A stretch of 64,000 nucleotides of DNA from Parerythrobacter lutipelagi (GCF_005434975.1 NZ_SKCJ01000002.1:1178001-1242000); one strand, 5' to 3'; numbered from the stretch's first letter, positions 53,381 through 62,742 are shown. The notes: generated by a model from the sequence alone, not told the origin. Program-made: numbers and translations.

Positions 53381-54763
53381 TTAGCGGTTCCCGGTGCCGC
53401 CGGACCGGCCGCCGCGGCGCTGGCGATTGCCACCGCCGGGTTTGCCCTGACCGCCAGCTGCCGGGTTACCTTTGCGCGCAGGATGCTTTTGCTTCGGACG
53501 GCCGGCGCGAGGTGCGCCGTTCTTCGGCCGGGGATTCACCCGCGTACGCTGTTTCTGCTCACGTTTCGTCGGGCCGACACCTTCGACCACTGCACGGAAA
53601 TTGTCCGGCAACGGAAGCCGTTCGAATTCTGCATCGGTGAGCTTGCGAATATCCTTGAGATAGGCCCGCTCGTCCTCGGCGCAGAAAGCGATCGCGATGC
53701 CGTCCGCTCCGGCGCGCGCGGTGCGGCCGATGCGATGAACATACTGTTCCGGCACGTTGGGCAATTCGTAATTGATCACGTGGCTCACACCGGGAATATC
53801 GATCCCGCGCGCGGCAACATCGGTCGCAATCAGGATTGGCGTCTTCGCCCGCTTGAACTCATCAAGCGCGCGCTGGCGCTGCGGCTGGCTTTTGTTGCCA
53901 TGAATTGCATTGGCCGGAATGCCGCGCTGTGAAAGCTTCTTCACAATGCGGTCGCAACCGTGTTTGGTCCGGGCAAAGATCAGCACGCGTTCGAACTTTC
54001 CGGGCACCTGATGTCGTTCGGACAGCATGAGTTCGAGTAGCGATTGCTTTTCGTCCTGCTGAACCATGAACAGATATTGATCGATCCGCTCTGCAGTCGT
54101 GCTTTCGGGTGTTACCGAGACTTGCACCGGATTGCGGCAATACTGGCTGACCAGTTCCTTGATCGCCTTCGGCATGGTTGCGCTGAAGAACAGCGTCTGA
54201 CGCTCTTTCGGTACCAGCTCGTTAATCTTGCGGAGCGCGTGGATGAAGCCGAGATCGAGCATCTGATCCGCTTCGTCCAAGACGAGGATTTCGACCTGGT
54301 CGAGCTTGAAAGCTTTCTGGTCGATCAGATCGAGCAGGCGCCCCGGCGTAGCGACAAGAATATCGGTCCCCCGGTGCAGCTTGTTGCGATCCTTGCCGAC
54401 AGATGTGCCGCCGACAATGGAATGCACTTTGAGGCCCGCCATCGCGCCATAATCTTTGGCCGACTGGGCAATCTGCCCGGCCAGTTCACGCGTCGGAGCA
54501 AGCACGAGCATGCGGCAGCTCTTGAAAGGTGTCTGCTTGTCGGCGTCGCGCAGACGGTCGATGCTCGGAAGCATGAACGCAGCGGTCTTGCCGGTACCGG
54601 TCTGAGCGATACCCAGCAGATCACGACCTGACAGCACTGGCGGAATGGCCTGCGCCTGAATCGGGGTCGGCTCGGAATAGCCCTTCAGGTCGAGTGCCTG
54701 AAGCACGGGTTGCGACAGACCGAGCTGGTCAAAAGTGCCGAGCTCGTCGGAATTGGTAGTCAT
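53381..54763 (-). CDS. rhlE: DEAD-box RNA helicase (RhlE type)
   Basis: 460 aa. Q motif (FDQLGLSQPVLQALDLKGYSEPTPIQAQ), Walker A AQTGTGKTAA, motif Ib, DEAD box VLDEADQMLDLGF, SAT (FFSATMP) and motif VI HRIGRTARAG are complete. The C-terminal 80 residues are basic and Gly/Arg/Pro-rich (GNRQRRGGRSGGTGNR), a typical RNA-binding tail. RhlE is favoured from the core and short tail; the exact paralogue (RhlE, DeaD) is uncertain. ATG 54763. Confidence 0.92.
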   Translation of the reverse strand: MTTNSDELGTFDQLGLSQPVLQALDLKGYSEPTPIQAQAIPPVLSGRDLLGIAQTGTGKTAAFMLPSIDRLRDADKQTPFKSCRMLVLAPTRELAGQIAQSAKDYGAMAGLKVHSIVGGTSVGKDRNKLHRGTDILVATPGRLLDLIDQKAFKLDQVEILVLDEADQMLDLGFIHALRKINELVPKERQTLFFSATMPKAIKELVSQYCRNPVQVSVTPESTTAERIDQYLFMVQQDEKQSLLELMLSERHQVPGKFERVLIFARTKHGCDRIVKKLSQRGIPANAIHGNKSQPQRQRALDEFKRAKTPILIATDVAARGIDIPGVSHVINYELPNVPEQYVHRIGRTARAGADGIAIAFCAEDERAYLKDIRKLTDAEFERLPLPDNFRAVVEGVGPTKREQKQRTRVNPRPKNGAPRAGRPKQKHPARKGNPAAGGQGKPGGGNRQRRGGRSGGTGNR

Positions 54764-55085
54764 TGGTTTGTATCAAACTCGCAATATATGCGGCGCACGA
54801 CTTGCATTCTGGCGGATTCCGGATGGAATCATCGCGCGGCGCGGGTGTCAAAACGACCCGCGTGAAAAGGGAAGTCCTTGGGAAAATCGACCGAAACGCT
54901 GCCGGGGCGGTCTTTGTAACAGTCCGCCAGTTCACGCTGCAATGCGTTCCGATGTGCCGCATGTGGTCGTGCTGCAGTGCAATGTCAATCAATCATTCGC
55001 CGGACGTTGGGAATTCAGCAAGGTTTTGCAGCTACGTAGCATCACGCAAGGGAACCGGGCAGCTGGCCCGAGAGGACTGACGGTC
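54764..55085. other. Intergenic stretch between rhlE and the 91-aa gene
   Basis: About 320 bp between divergent genes. The open frame running through it (from 54735) has no coding look. It holds the rhlE promoter side (TATATT about 20 bp before the ATG on the minus strand) and the leader of the 91-aa gene. I see no RNA gene or repeat. Confidence 0.5.
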
Positions 55086-55361
55086 GTGATCGAAGTTGAA
55101 ATCCAGAATGAAGAACGCCAAACGCAGGACCGCCTGCGGTTCTCCGCTGTTCCTCGCATTGGTGAAGGGATTCGCCTGAAGGAGCCGAATGGCTTCTGGG
55201 CTTCTTACGATGTGCTCGATGTGTGGTACCAGAAAGCCGAATATGGCGAGGTCTGGGTGCCCTATCTCCATGTCCGGATGACACCGGCAGACAGCGAAGC
55301 TTCGACGGCGGCCAACGATGCCGAAGAGAACGAGCGAGAGGTCGTCCCATTCAGAACCTGA
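55086..55361 (+). CDS. Small unknown protein
   Basis: 91 aa from GTG 55086, with AGAGGA 9 bp upstream. The folded part (IEVEIQNEERQTQDRLRFSAVPRIGEGIRL, VLDVWYQKAEYGEVWVPYLHVRM) looks like a small beta-barrel or Tudor/SH3-like unit; the last 20 residues are acidic. No family recognised and no signal peptide. The stop is 86 bp before the chosen start of the CheY-like gene, whose open frame overlaps this one, so the two may be co-transcribed. Confidence 0.6.
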   Translation: MIEVEIQNEERQTQDRLRFSAVPRIGEGIRLKEPNGFWASYDVLDVWYQKAEYGEVWVPYLHVRMTPADSEASTAANDAEENEREVVPFRT

Positions 55362-55447
55362 TCAAACGCCAGGCCCCATCCTCTCCCGCCCCGTCGGGAG
55401 CAAGGACGGTAGGAACCATCAACGAAAAACCTGCGGCAGCACCCGCC

Positions 55448-55834
55448 GTGCACGCCCCGAAGGCGCCGCGCCGCGCACTGATTGTCGACGACAGCCGCAT
55501 GGTCCGCCGCGCATCCCGCGCGATCCTGCAGGAGTTCGGCTACGAAGTGACGGAAGCGGAAGATGGCCAGGAAGCCCTCGCCCGGGTGAAGGCCGACGGA
55601 ATGCCCGATCTGATCACGCTCGACTGGAACATGCCCAACATGTCCGGCATCGAGACCCTAAAGGCGCTGCGAGAACTTTACGGCGACGCCGTACCGAGAG
55701 TGATGTTCTGCACCACCAATTCCGACGCGATCGATATCCACAAAGGCATCGACGCCGGTGCAACCGAGTGGATCGTCAAGCCGTTCGACAAGGCCAGCAT
55801 GCAGGCAAAACTGGAGAAGATCGGAGCTATTTAA
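55448..55834 (+). CDS. Single-domain CheY-like response regulator
   Basis: 128 aa from GTG 55448; an isolated receiver domain. Acidic pocket DD in LIVDDSRMVRR, phospho-acceptor Asp in LITLDWNMPNMSG, Thr in FCTTNSD and Lys in IVKPFD. The start is doubtful: no ATG exists between the preceding gene and the domain. The frame is open to a CTG overlapping the preceding stop (55358), and an ATC with a good AGGA about 5 bp before it (reading INEKPAAAP) lies between. Only GTG is usual. Output partner unknown. Its TAA stop overlaps the pgi end. Confidence 0.85.
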   Translation: MHAPKAPRRALIVDDSRMVRRASRAILQEFGYEVTEAEDGQEALARVKADGMPDLITLDWNMPNMSGIETLKALRELYGDAVPRVMFCTTNSDAIDIHKGIDAGATEWIVKPFDKASMQAKLEKIGAI

Positions 55835-57362
55835 GCCCCGCCGCCGCTAGCAGCGCTTCCGTACTCGAATCGAAACTGACATCGCCCGTATCGATGTCAT
55901 TCGCCATTTTCTTGCCCAGCTCTACGCCAAACTGGTCGAACGGATTGATGCCCATCAACACCGCATTGGCAAATGTGCGGTGTTCGTGAAAGGCGATCAG
56001 CGCGCCGAGCGTCGCTGCGTCGAGATCATCGCACAGCATTGTCGCGCTTGGCCGGTCACCCGGAAACGCGCGCGCGGGGTCCTTCCCATCCTCGGCCATA
56101 TTGCCACCCGCCATCAGCGCCGCGCCTTGAGCGAAGCAATTGGTCAGCAAGATACGGTGATGCGCCGGATTCAACTCATCGCCGGGCGCAATGCTGGCGA
56201 TGAAGTCGACCGGAACCAGGTGCGTGCCCTGATGCAGCAACTGGAACACCGCATGCTGCGCATCGGTGCCCACTCCGCCCCAGGTGACCGGTGCGGTCGC
56301 GCCTTCGACCGGATCGCCTGACGTTTTCACGCGCTTCCCGTTCGACTCCATTTCGAGCTGCTGAAGATAGTCGGGGAGCAGCGACAACCTCTCGTCATAG
56401 GCAAAACAGGCGCGGGTCTGGCATCCGCGTATGCGCGTATAATACTGATCGGCAAAGGCTGCGCGGAGCGGCAGGTTGGCTCGCCCTTCGGTGTCGCGAA
56501 AATGCTCATCCATCGCCTGACCGCCGGCCAGCATCGCTTCGAACTCGTCCCACCCGGCGGCGATCGCGACCGGGAAACCGATCGACGACCACAACGAATA
56601 TCGCCCGCCTACACTCTCAGGAAACGGCAGAATTCGTGTTTCATCGACACCCCAAAGCACGGCCGCTTCCGGATTGGCGGTCAAGGCGACGACCCGGCCA
56701 GAGGGATCGCTGACACCGCTGTCCGCCAGCCATTTCAGCGCACTGTCAGCGTTGGTCATGGTCTCGATCGTAGTGAAGGTCTTTGAAGCGACCGCGATCA
56801 TCGTGGTAGGCGGATCGCATGCAGCAAACGCCTGCTCCAGCGCCAGCCCGTCGATATTGGATACGACATGGACATCGACCAATTCGAGATCTCGTGTCAG
56901 CGCATCGACCGCCATCGCCGGCCCCAGCGCGCTGCCGCCGATCCCGATATGGATCAGATGATTGACTTCACCGAGTGCTCCCTGGTGGATAGCCTCGACC
57001 AGCATCTTCATCCGCAAGTGCAGCGCGGCAGCTTCTTCGACAGAAGCCTCTGCTCCCACGCCCCTTTGCGCGATATGCTCGGCGGCGCGGCCTTCTGTGA
57101 CATTGATCTTGGCACCAGTCAGCAACTGGTCACGCTGCTCAGCAAAGCCGGAGGCGCTGGCAAGCTGTTCGAACAGCGCCAGCAGCTTGGCATCGAGATG
57201 GGTCTTGGACCAATCGAAGCGGATACCGCCAGCCAGGTCCCCTTCCCCCCATTCCAGTCTGGTGCTGAGTAGATCAAGCCGGCCATCTTCCTCGAACAAG
57301 GCCGAAAGAGTCCGCCGACTATGGTCAGCCAGTTGTTTCCAGATCGCGGCGGTATCGGCCAT
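55827..57362 (-). CDS. pgi: Glucose-6-phosphate isomerase
   Basis: 511 aa. Interconverts G6P and F6P. Conserved PGI motifs: IGIGGSALGPAMAVDAL, SKTFTTIETMTNA, VGGRYSLWSSIGFPVAI and a late GINPFDQFGVELGKKMA. ATG 57362 gives MADTAAIWKQLADH with a GGAAAAGGAAA ribosome site; the longer frame is intergenic. Convergent with the CheY-like gene and divergent from lepB. Confidence 0.97.
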   Translation of the reverse strand: MADTAAIWKQLADHSRRTLSALFEEDGRLDLLSTRLEWGEGDLAGGIRFDWSKTHLDAKLLALFEQLASASGFAEQRDQLLTGAKINVTEGRAAEHIAQRGVGAEASVEEAAALHLRMKMLVEAIHQGALGEVNHLIHIGIGGSALGPAMAVDALTRDLELVDVHVVSNIDGLALEQAFAACDPPTTMIAVASKTFTTIETMTNADSALKWLADSGVSDPSGRVVALTANPEAAVLWGVDETRILPFPESVGGRYSLWSSIGFPVAIAAGWDEFEAMLAGGQAMDEHFRDTEGRANLPLRAAFADQYYTRIRGCQTRACFAYDERLSLLPDYLQQLEMESNGKRVKTSGDPVEGATAPVTWGGVGTDAQHAVFQLLHQGTHLVPVDFIASIAPGDELNPAHHRILLTNCFAQGAALMAGGNMAEDGKDPARAFPGDRPSATMLCDDLDAATLGALIAFHEHRTFANAVLMGINPFDQFGVELGKKMANDIDTGDVSFDSSTEALLAAAGLK

Positions 57363-57469
57363 GCGCAAAATTTCCTTTTCCCTCTTGCTCTTCGGCGAGT
57401 AGGGAACAGCGCCATGATTGCAAAGACCAAGAACGTGCACGGATACGAATTCCGCGCTGAGACCCTTCG

Positions 57470-58312
57470 ATGACTGAAGCGACAGCCGACGCAGCCAACG
57501 CGGACGATCCCACCCAATCGGGATCGGGCGACAAGCCCGAGAAGAAAGAGGACAACTTCTTTGTTTTCCTGCTGAAGCTGGCCGTTATCGTGCTGGTTTT
57601 CCGCAGCTTCTTCTTTTCGCCATTCAACATTCCTTCCGAGAGCATGCTCCCGCGTCTGATGAACGGTGATTACCTGATCGCGTCGAAGTGGGCGTACGGC
57701 TACACGCAGCACTCGCTGCCCTACAGCGCCCCGCTGATACCAGGCCGGGTCTTTGGCGGCACACCCGAACGCGGCGATATCGCTATCTTCAAACACCCGG
57801 TCGACAAAGCCGATTACATCAAGCGCGTAATCGGTGTGCCGGGAGACATGATCGGAATGCGCGAGGGGCAGGTCATCCTGAATGGTGAACCTGTTCCCAA
57901 AGAGCAGATCGAGGACTTCGTCATCCCGCTTTCGCCCAACACAAGATGCAATCCAATGGGAGAGCAGATCACCACCGAAGACGGCGATGCATGCCGTTAT
58001 ACCCAGTTCCGCGAAACGTTACCTGGCGGCAAGAGCTACAATGTTCTCGACTTCGGTCCAACGCCGCAAGACAACTTCGGCCCGATAGCTGTGCCGGAAG
58101 GCAAGGTCTTCATGATGGGCGACAATCGAGACAATTCGCAGGACAGTCGCTTCGCTGCCGTTTCCGGCGGCGGTGTCGGCTTGATCGACCAGGAACTGCT
58201 TGTCGGCCGGGCAGAAGTGCTGATGTGGTCGACCGACGGAAGCGCTGAATGGCTCTTGCCGTGGACATGGTTCACAGCCTTGCGCGGCAGCCGCGTGGGC
58301 GATGGCCTGTGA
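57470..58312 (+). CDS. lepB: Signal peptidase I
   Basis: 280 aa. Cuts signal peptides off exported proteins at the periplasmic face. An acidic N-terminal tail of about 30 residues, then one transmembrane helix (FVFLLKLAVIVLVFRSFFF). Catalytic Ser58 lies in IPSESMLPRL and general base Lys118 in ADYIKRVIGVPGD; the MMGDNRDNSQDSR box is canonical. A GTGA overlap with rnc puts them in one operon. Confidence 0.97.
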   Translation: MTEATADAANADDPTQSGSGDKPEKKEDNFFVFLLKLAVIVLVFRSFFFSPFNIPSESMLPRLMNGDYLIASKWAYGYTQHSLPYSAPLIPGRVFGGTPERGDIAIFKHPVDKADYIKRVIGVPGDMIGMREGQVILNGEPVPKEQIEDFVIPLSPNTRCNPMGEQITTEDGDACRYTQFRETLPGGKSYNVLDFGPTPQDNFGPIAVPEGKVFMMGDNRDNSQDSRFAAVSGGGVGLIDQELLVGRAEVLMWSTDGSAEWLLPWTWFTALRGSRVGDGL

Positions 58313-58980
58313 GTGAACTCGGCGCAAAATCGCGCGCATGGTTGGAGCAACACGGCTTCAAATTGCACGGCGAAGCCATCTGGCTCGAAGCGCTGACGCA
58401 TGGCAGCACAGGTGCCGAACGCGATTATCAGCGGCTGGAATTCCTGGGCGACCGGGTGCTCGGGCTTGCTACCGCAGAATGGCTGTTTCGCCACAGCAAC
58501 GGTGCCGAAGGCAAGCTTGCTCAACGCCTGAACGCATTGGTCAGCAAGGGAGCTTGCGCGGCTGTCGCGCGTGAAATCGGAGCAAGCGAACATATCTACC
58601 TTGGAAAGCAAGCGCGGGATGATGGTGCGGCGGAGAGCGAGAATGTCCTCGGCGACGTGATGGAATCGCTACTTGGCGCAAGCTTCATCGAAAACGGGTT
58701 CGATCAGACCCGCGGAGTAATTTTGCATCTGTGGGCCCCGCTCCTTGGCGGAACGGCAGGGATTGCAAAGCACCCGAAAAGCGCGTTGCAGGAATGGGCC
58801 GCCGGAAACCAGCGTCGCCCCCCCAAATATGATCTACTCGAACGCTCCGGACCTGATCACAAAGCAAGCTTTACGGTGCGAGTGGCCGTTCACAACGTCG
58901 GCGACGCGGTAGCCACCGCAAACAGCAAGCAGGAGGCCGAAACCGAAGCGGCCCGTCAATTCATGGAGCGTTTTGGTTGA
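58309..58980 (+). CDS. rnc: Ribonuclease III
   Basis: Double-strand-specific RNase that processes rRNA and regulates mRNAs. 223 aa from GTG 58309, overlapping the lepB stop. The catalytic signature RLEFLGDRVLGLATAEWLF is present, with ENVLGDVMESLLGASFIENG carrying the second metal-site residues. The C-terminal dsRNA-binding domain (about 150-223) has HKASFTVRVAV and ends AARQFMERFG. Coupled to era by a TTGA overlap. Confidence 0.97.
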   Translation: MSELGAKSRAWLEQHGFKLHGEAIWLEALTHGSTGAERDYQRLEFLGDRVLGLATAEWLFRHSNGAEGKLAQRLNALVSKGACAAVAREIGASEHIYLGKQARDDGAAESENVLGDVMESLLGASFIENGFDQTRGVILHLWAPLLGGTAGIAKHPKSALQEWAAGNQRRPPKYDLLERSGPDHKASFTVRVAVHNVGDAVATANSKQEAETEAARQFMERFG

Positions 58981-59882
58981 CCAACAACACACAACAGAAA
59001 TGCGGCATGGTAGCCGTGCTTGGTGCGCCGAATGCGGGCAAATCCACACTGGTCAATCAGCTGGTTGGTCAGAAGGTCGCGATTACCAGTGCCAAGGCCC
59101 AGACGACCCGTGCACGGATGCTGGGCATTGCCCTGCATGGTAATGTCCAGATGATCCTTGTCGACACGCCCGGCATTTTCTCGCCAAAGCGGCGGCTCGA
59201 CCGGGCAATGGTTAGTGCAGCCTGGGAAGGCGCGGAGGCGGCCGATGCAGTTTTGCTGCTGGTCGATCCCCTCAAACAGCGACGGCACGAGCTTGAGCCG
59301 TTGATCGAAAGCCTGGCCAACCGCCCAGAGCGCAAGATCCTTGTCCTCAACAAGGTTGATAAAGCCAAAAAGGAACCGCTGCTGGCGCTGGCTCAAGAAC
59401 TTGGCGAAAAAGCAGGTTTCGAGGAAATCTATTTCATCTCGGCGTTGACCGGCGACGGCGTGCCTGAACTGAAAGATGCGCTCTCCGCGATGATGCCCGA
59501 AGCGGAATGGATGTATCCCGAAGATCAGGTCAGCGATGCCAGCGAACGATTGCTTGCGACGGAGATCACCCGCGAACAGCTGTATCAGCAACTGCATGAC
59601 GAATTGCCCTATGACAGCGCGGTTCGCCCCGAAAGCTACACCCAGCGGCCGGACGGCAGCGTTGAGATCCGCCAGCAAATCGTCATCGGGCGCTCCAGCC
59701 AGAAGCCCATCGTGCTCGGCAAAGGTGGCAGCATGATCAAATCGATCGGCGAAGCCGCGCGTGCTGAGCTGTCAGAAATTCTCGGTCAGAAAGTCCACCT
59801 CTTCCTCCACGTCAAAGTCGACGAGAAGTGGGAAGATGACAAGGAGATCTACGAGGAGATCGGGCTGGAGTTCGGAAAGTGA
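58977..59882 (+). CDS. era: GTPase Era
   Basis: 301 aa. Small-subunit assembly GTPase. G1 GAPNAGKSTLVN, G2 TTRARMLGI, G3 DTPGIF, G4 NKVD, then the C-terminal KH domain with GKGGSMIKSIGEAARAEL. Starts with TTG at 58977 inside the rnc stop (TTGA). No obvious terminator in the 42 bp before the converging 60-aa gene. Confidence 0.97.
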   Translation: MTNNTQQKCGMVAVLGAPNAGKSTLVNQLVGQKVAITSAKAQTTRARMLGIALHGNVQMILVDTPGIFSPKRRLDRAMVSAAWEGAEAADAVLLLVDPLKQRRHELEPLIESLANRPERKILVLNKVDKAKKEPLLALAQELGEKAGFEEIYFISALTGDGVPELKDALSAMMPEAEWMYPEDQVSDASERLLATEITREQLYQQLHDELPYDSAVRPESYTQRPDGSVEIRQQIVIGRSSQKPIVLGKGGSMIKSIGEAARAELSEILGQKVHLFLHVKVDEKWEDDKEIYEEIGLEFGK

Positions 59883-59924
59883 AAAGACCAGTCCAGGCGA
59901 TAGGCCCTCGCGCCCCGGCCCATC

Positions 59925-60107
59925 TCAGCGCTTCTTCTGAATTTCGATCTTGTTCTTCTTGGCGAAGTCCTTCGTCGATTCCTCGCTGCGACCGATAGCC
60001 TTGGCAATTTCCCTCAGGCCCTTGCCCTTACCTGCAAGCAGACGAAGCTGACCGGCCTCGTCTGCTTTCCATGGCTGCTTATGCCGCTCGAAGCGTTCCT
60101 TGCCCAT
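59925..60107 (-). CDS. 60-aa basic protein with predicted helix-turn-helix, coupled to topA
   Basis: 60 aa, rich in Lys and Arg. Two predicted helices with a turn (LREIAKAIGRSEESTKDFAKKNKI) resemble a small DNA-binding HTH or Myb-like unit, so a DNA-binding role is possible. The ATG at 60107 overlaps the topA TGA by one base (TGATG), so it is translated from the topA mRNA. No family recognised. Confidence 0.65.
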   Translation of the reverse strand: MGKERFERHKQPWKADEAGQLRLLAGKGKGLREIAKAIGRSEESTKDFAKKNKIEIQKKR

Positions 60108-62677
60108 CAGTCAGCCGTTTTTTTGACTGCTGGCTTCTTCTTAGCGGCGGTTTTCTTTTTCGCAGGCGCTTTCTTCTTCGGCGCTGCCTTCTTCCGTTTT
60201 TTCTTCGCGGGCCCCTTCGCGGCGCGGGCATCGATCAGTTCGATCGCCTGTTCCTCGGTCAGGTCCTCTGGTTTGATATCCTTCGGAATGGTCGCATTGG
60301 TCGTGCCGTCAGTGACGTAAGGACCATAGCGCCCGGGCATAACCTTCATCTCGCCGCCGCTGGTCGGATGTTCCTTGAGCGTTTTGATCGGCTCAGCCTT
60401 ACCGCGGCTGCCGCCCTTCCGGTCGGCCGCCTGCGCGATCAGGTCGACCGCACGGTTCATACCGATTTCGAATATTTCCTGCGTATTCTGTAGCTTGCCG
60501 TATTTGCCGTCCGAACGAACGGCGGGACCATAACGCCACAATCCCGCTTCGATCTCCTTGCCTGTCTCGGGATGCTCACCGACTATTCGCGGCAGGCCGA
60601 GGAGTTTGACCGCCCATTCAAGGTCAAAATCGTCGATGTCTTTGGGAATGCTCGCACGCTTCGCATCCTTGCCATCGCCCATCTGGACATAAGGACCGAA
60701 GCGGCCCGATTTGCGATGAATCTCAAGCCCGGTTTCGGGGTGTTCACCCATCACCGAATTTTGTGAACCATCATCGCCATCGGCGCCCGGCTGGGCAAAA
60801 CGGCGGGTGAATTTGCACTCGGGATAATTGGCGCAGGCAACAAACGCACCATATTTGCCGCCTCGCAGAGCCAGACGGCCATCCTTGCGGCCTTCCTTGT
60901 CGCACAGCGGGCAGTATCGCGGATCGTTGCCATCTTCGCGCGGCGGGAACAGGAAGTCCGACAGATACTCATCAAGCACTTCGGTCACTTCTGACGGCTG
61001 GCGCTCCATGACCTCATCCGTCTTCGGTTTGAAGTCTTTCCAGAATTTGCTCAGCAAATCCTTGTAGGCCTCCCGCCCGTCGGAGACGACATCCAGCTCG
61101 TCCTCCAAGCCTGCGGTGTAGTCATATGCGACATACTGCGGAAAGAAGCGCTCGAGAAACGCTGTCAGCAATCGCCCTGATTCCTCTGCAAAGAAACGGT
61201 TTTTCTCCATTCGCACATAGTCGCGGTCGCGCAGGGTCTGGATCGTGGACGCATAGGTAGACGGTCGCCCGATCCCCAGCTCTTCAAGCCGTTTGACCAG
61301 TGAGGCCTCGGAGAAACGCGGCGGTGGCTGTGTGAAATGCTGGTTCGCCTCGACCGCCTTCTTTCCTGGCGCGTCGCCCTTGTGCATGACCGGCAGCAAG
61401 CCTTCATCATCGTCCTTGCTGTCGTCCCGCCCCTCTTCATAGACGGCGAGGAAGCCGGGAAACTTCACAACTTGGCCAGTGGCCCGCAATTCATGCAGTC
61501 CCGCAGGATCACGCAGTGTCACGGTGGTCCGCTCAAGGCTGGCCGACTGCATCTGGCTTGCCATGGCGCGCTTGAATATCAGGCTATAAAGCTTGGCATC
61601 GTCGCCGGAGCTTGCAGTGGCCTGCGTAAAGTTTGTCGGGCGGATGGCCTCATGCGCTTCCTGCGCATTCTTTGCCTTGCTCGAATAGTGCCGCGGCTTC
61701 TCGGGCAAGTAATGCCCGTCATAGCGGTCAGCGATGGCTTTGCGGCAGGCGGAGATCGCGCTGCCGTCCATCTGAACGCCGTCGGTCCGCATGTAGGTGA
61801 TCAGACCCGCTTCGTACAGCTTCTGAGCGCAGCGCATCGTATGGCTAGCGTTGAAGCCAAGCTTGCGTGAGGCCTCCTGCTGCAAGGTCGAGGTGGTGAA
61901 TGGTGGCGAAGGATGCCGTTTGAGCGGCTTGGTCTCGATCTCTTCGATCGTGAACGGAGCGTTCTCGATCTTGGCTTTGGCTTCGTTTGCTATGCCCGCT
62001 TCGCCAAGCGAAAGCTTCTTGAGCTTCTTGCCATCATATTTGACCAGCCGTGCATCAAAGCCGGTCCCGTCCTGTTCCAGCTTGGCGACAATCGACCAAT
62101 ATTCGTCAGGCCGGAAAATCTCGATCTCGTGTTCACGCTCGCAAATCAGGCGCAGGGCAACCGACTGTACGCGCCCGGCCGATTTCGCGCCGGGCAGCTT
62201 GCGCCACAACACCGGACTAAGAGTGAACCCGAACAGACGGTCGAGTGCACGCCGCGCGAGATAGGCATCCACCAGATCCATATCGATATCACGCGGCTTG
62301 CCCATCGCTCCGGTAACGGCAGCCTTGGTAATCGCGTTGAAGGTCACGCGATCGACCTTGTCCGGCAACGCTTTGCGCTTTTTGAGCAGTTCCAGAACAT
62401 GCCAGCTGATCGCTTCGCCTTCGCGGTCAGGGTCAGTCGCGAGGACGAGACGGTCGGATTGCTTCGCCGCGTCGACGATTGCCTTGACCTGATCCTTGTT
62501 CCGCTTGTCCTGATAGACCTGCCAGGTCATCGCGAAATCCTCTTCCGGACGGACTGCATCGTCCTTCTTCGGAAAATCACGAACATGGCCATAAGAAGCG
62601 AGAACCTTGAAGTCCTTGCCGAGATAGCCTTCGATTGTTTTCGCCTTGGCGGGCGATTCTACGATTACAAGTTGCAT
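60107..62677 (-). CDS. topA: DNA topoisomerase I
   Basis: 856 aa. Relaxes negative supercoils. N-terminal TOPRIM motif (VIVESPAKAKTIEGYLG, TDPDREGEAISWH), then the catalytic domain with active-site Tyr295 in LITYMRTDG. Zinc-finger CxxC segments (CPLCDKEGRKDGR, CANYPEC) follow, then several C-terminal TopA repeats (HPETGLEIHRKSGRFGPYVQMG). The end is a lysine-rich tail (PKKKAPAKKKTAAKKKPAVKK). ATG 62677. The promoter region has an alternating purine-pyrimidine tract. Confidence 0.98.
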   Translation of the reverse strand: MQLVIVESPAKAKTIEGYLGKDFKVLASYGHVRDFPKKDDAVRPEEDFAMTWQVYQDKRNKDQVKAIVDAAKQSDRLVLATDPDREGEAISWHVLELLKKRKALPDKVDRVTFNAITKAAVTGAMGKPRDIDMDLVDAYLARRALDRLFGFTLSPVLWRKLPGAKSAGRVQSVALRLICEREHEIEIFRPDEYWSIVAKLEQDGTGFDARLVKYDGKKLKKLSLGEAGIANEAKAKIENAPFTIEEIETKPLKRHPSPPFTTSTLQQEASRKLGFNASHTMRCAQKLYEAGLITYMRTDGVQMDGSAISACRKAIADRYDGHYLPEKPRHYSSKAKNAQEAHEAIRPTNFTQATASSGDDAKLYSLIFKRAMASQMQSASLERTTVTLRDPAGLHELRATGQVVKFPGFLAVYEEGRDDSKDDDEGLLPVMHKGDAPGKKAVEANQHFTQPPPRFSEASLVKRLEELGIGRPSTYASTIQTLRDRDYVRMEKNRFFAEESGRLLTAFLERFFPQYVAYDYTAGLEDELDVVSDGREAYKDLLSKFWKDFKPKTDEVMERQPSEVTEVLDEYLSDFLFPPREDGNDPRYCPLCDKEGRKDGRLALRGGKYGAFVACANYPECKFTRRFAQPGADGDDGSQNSVMGEHPETGLEIHRKSGRFGPYVQMGDGKDAKRASIPKDIDDFDLEWAVKLLGLPRIVGEHPETGKEIEAGLWRYGPAVRSDGKYGKLQNTQEIFEIGMNRAVDLIAQAADRKGGSRGKAEPIKTLKEHPTSGGEMKVMPGRYGPYVTDGTTNATIPKDIKPEDLTEEQAIELIDARAAKGPAKKKRKKAAPKKKAPAKKKTAAKKKPAVKKTAD

Positions 62678-62696
62678 GTCTGCTGGAACTGTCCCT

Positions 62697-62722
62697 TACG
62701 CGTATACGTGTACGTACGCGCG
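62697..62722. promoter_or_regulatory. 26-bp alternating purine-pyrimidine tract in the topA promoter/leader
   Basis: Bases 62697-62722 alternate pyrimidine and purine without a break (CG, TA, GT and AC steps only), 20-45 bp upstream of the topA ATG. Such tracts adopt left-handed Z-DNA under negative supercoiling, which fits a topoisomerase promoter. Confidence 0.6.
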
Positions 62723-62742
62723 ATTTTGTGCCGCCCTTTGCG

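Noticed and set aside
54735-55085. N-terminal extension of the 91-aa gene
   Set aside because: Residue composition is not protein-like and a GTG with a good ribosome site starts at 55086.
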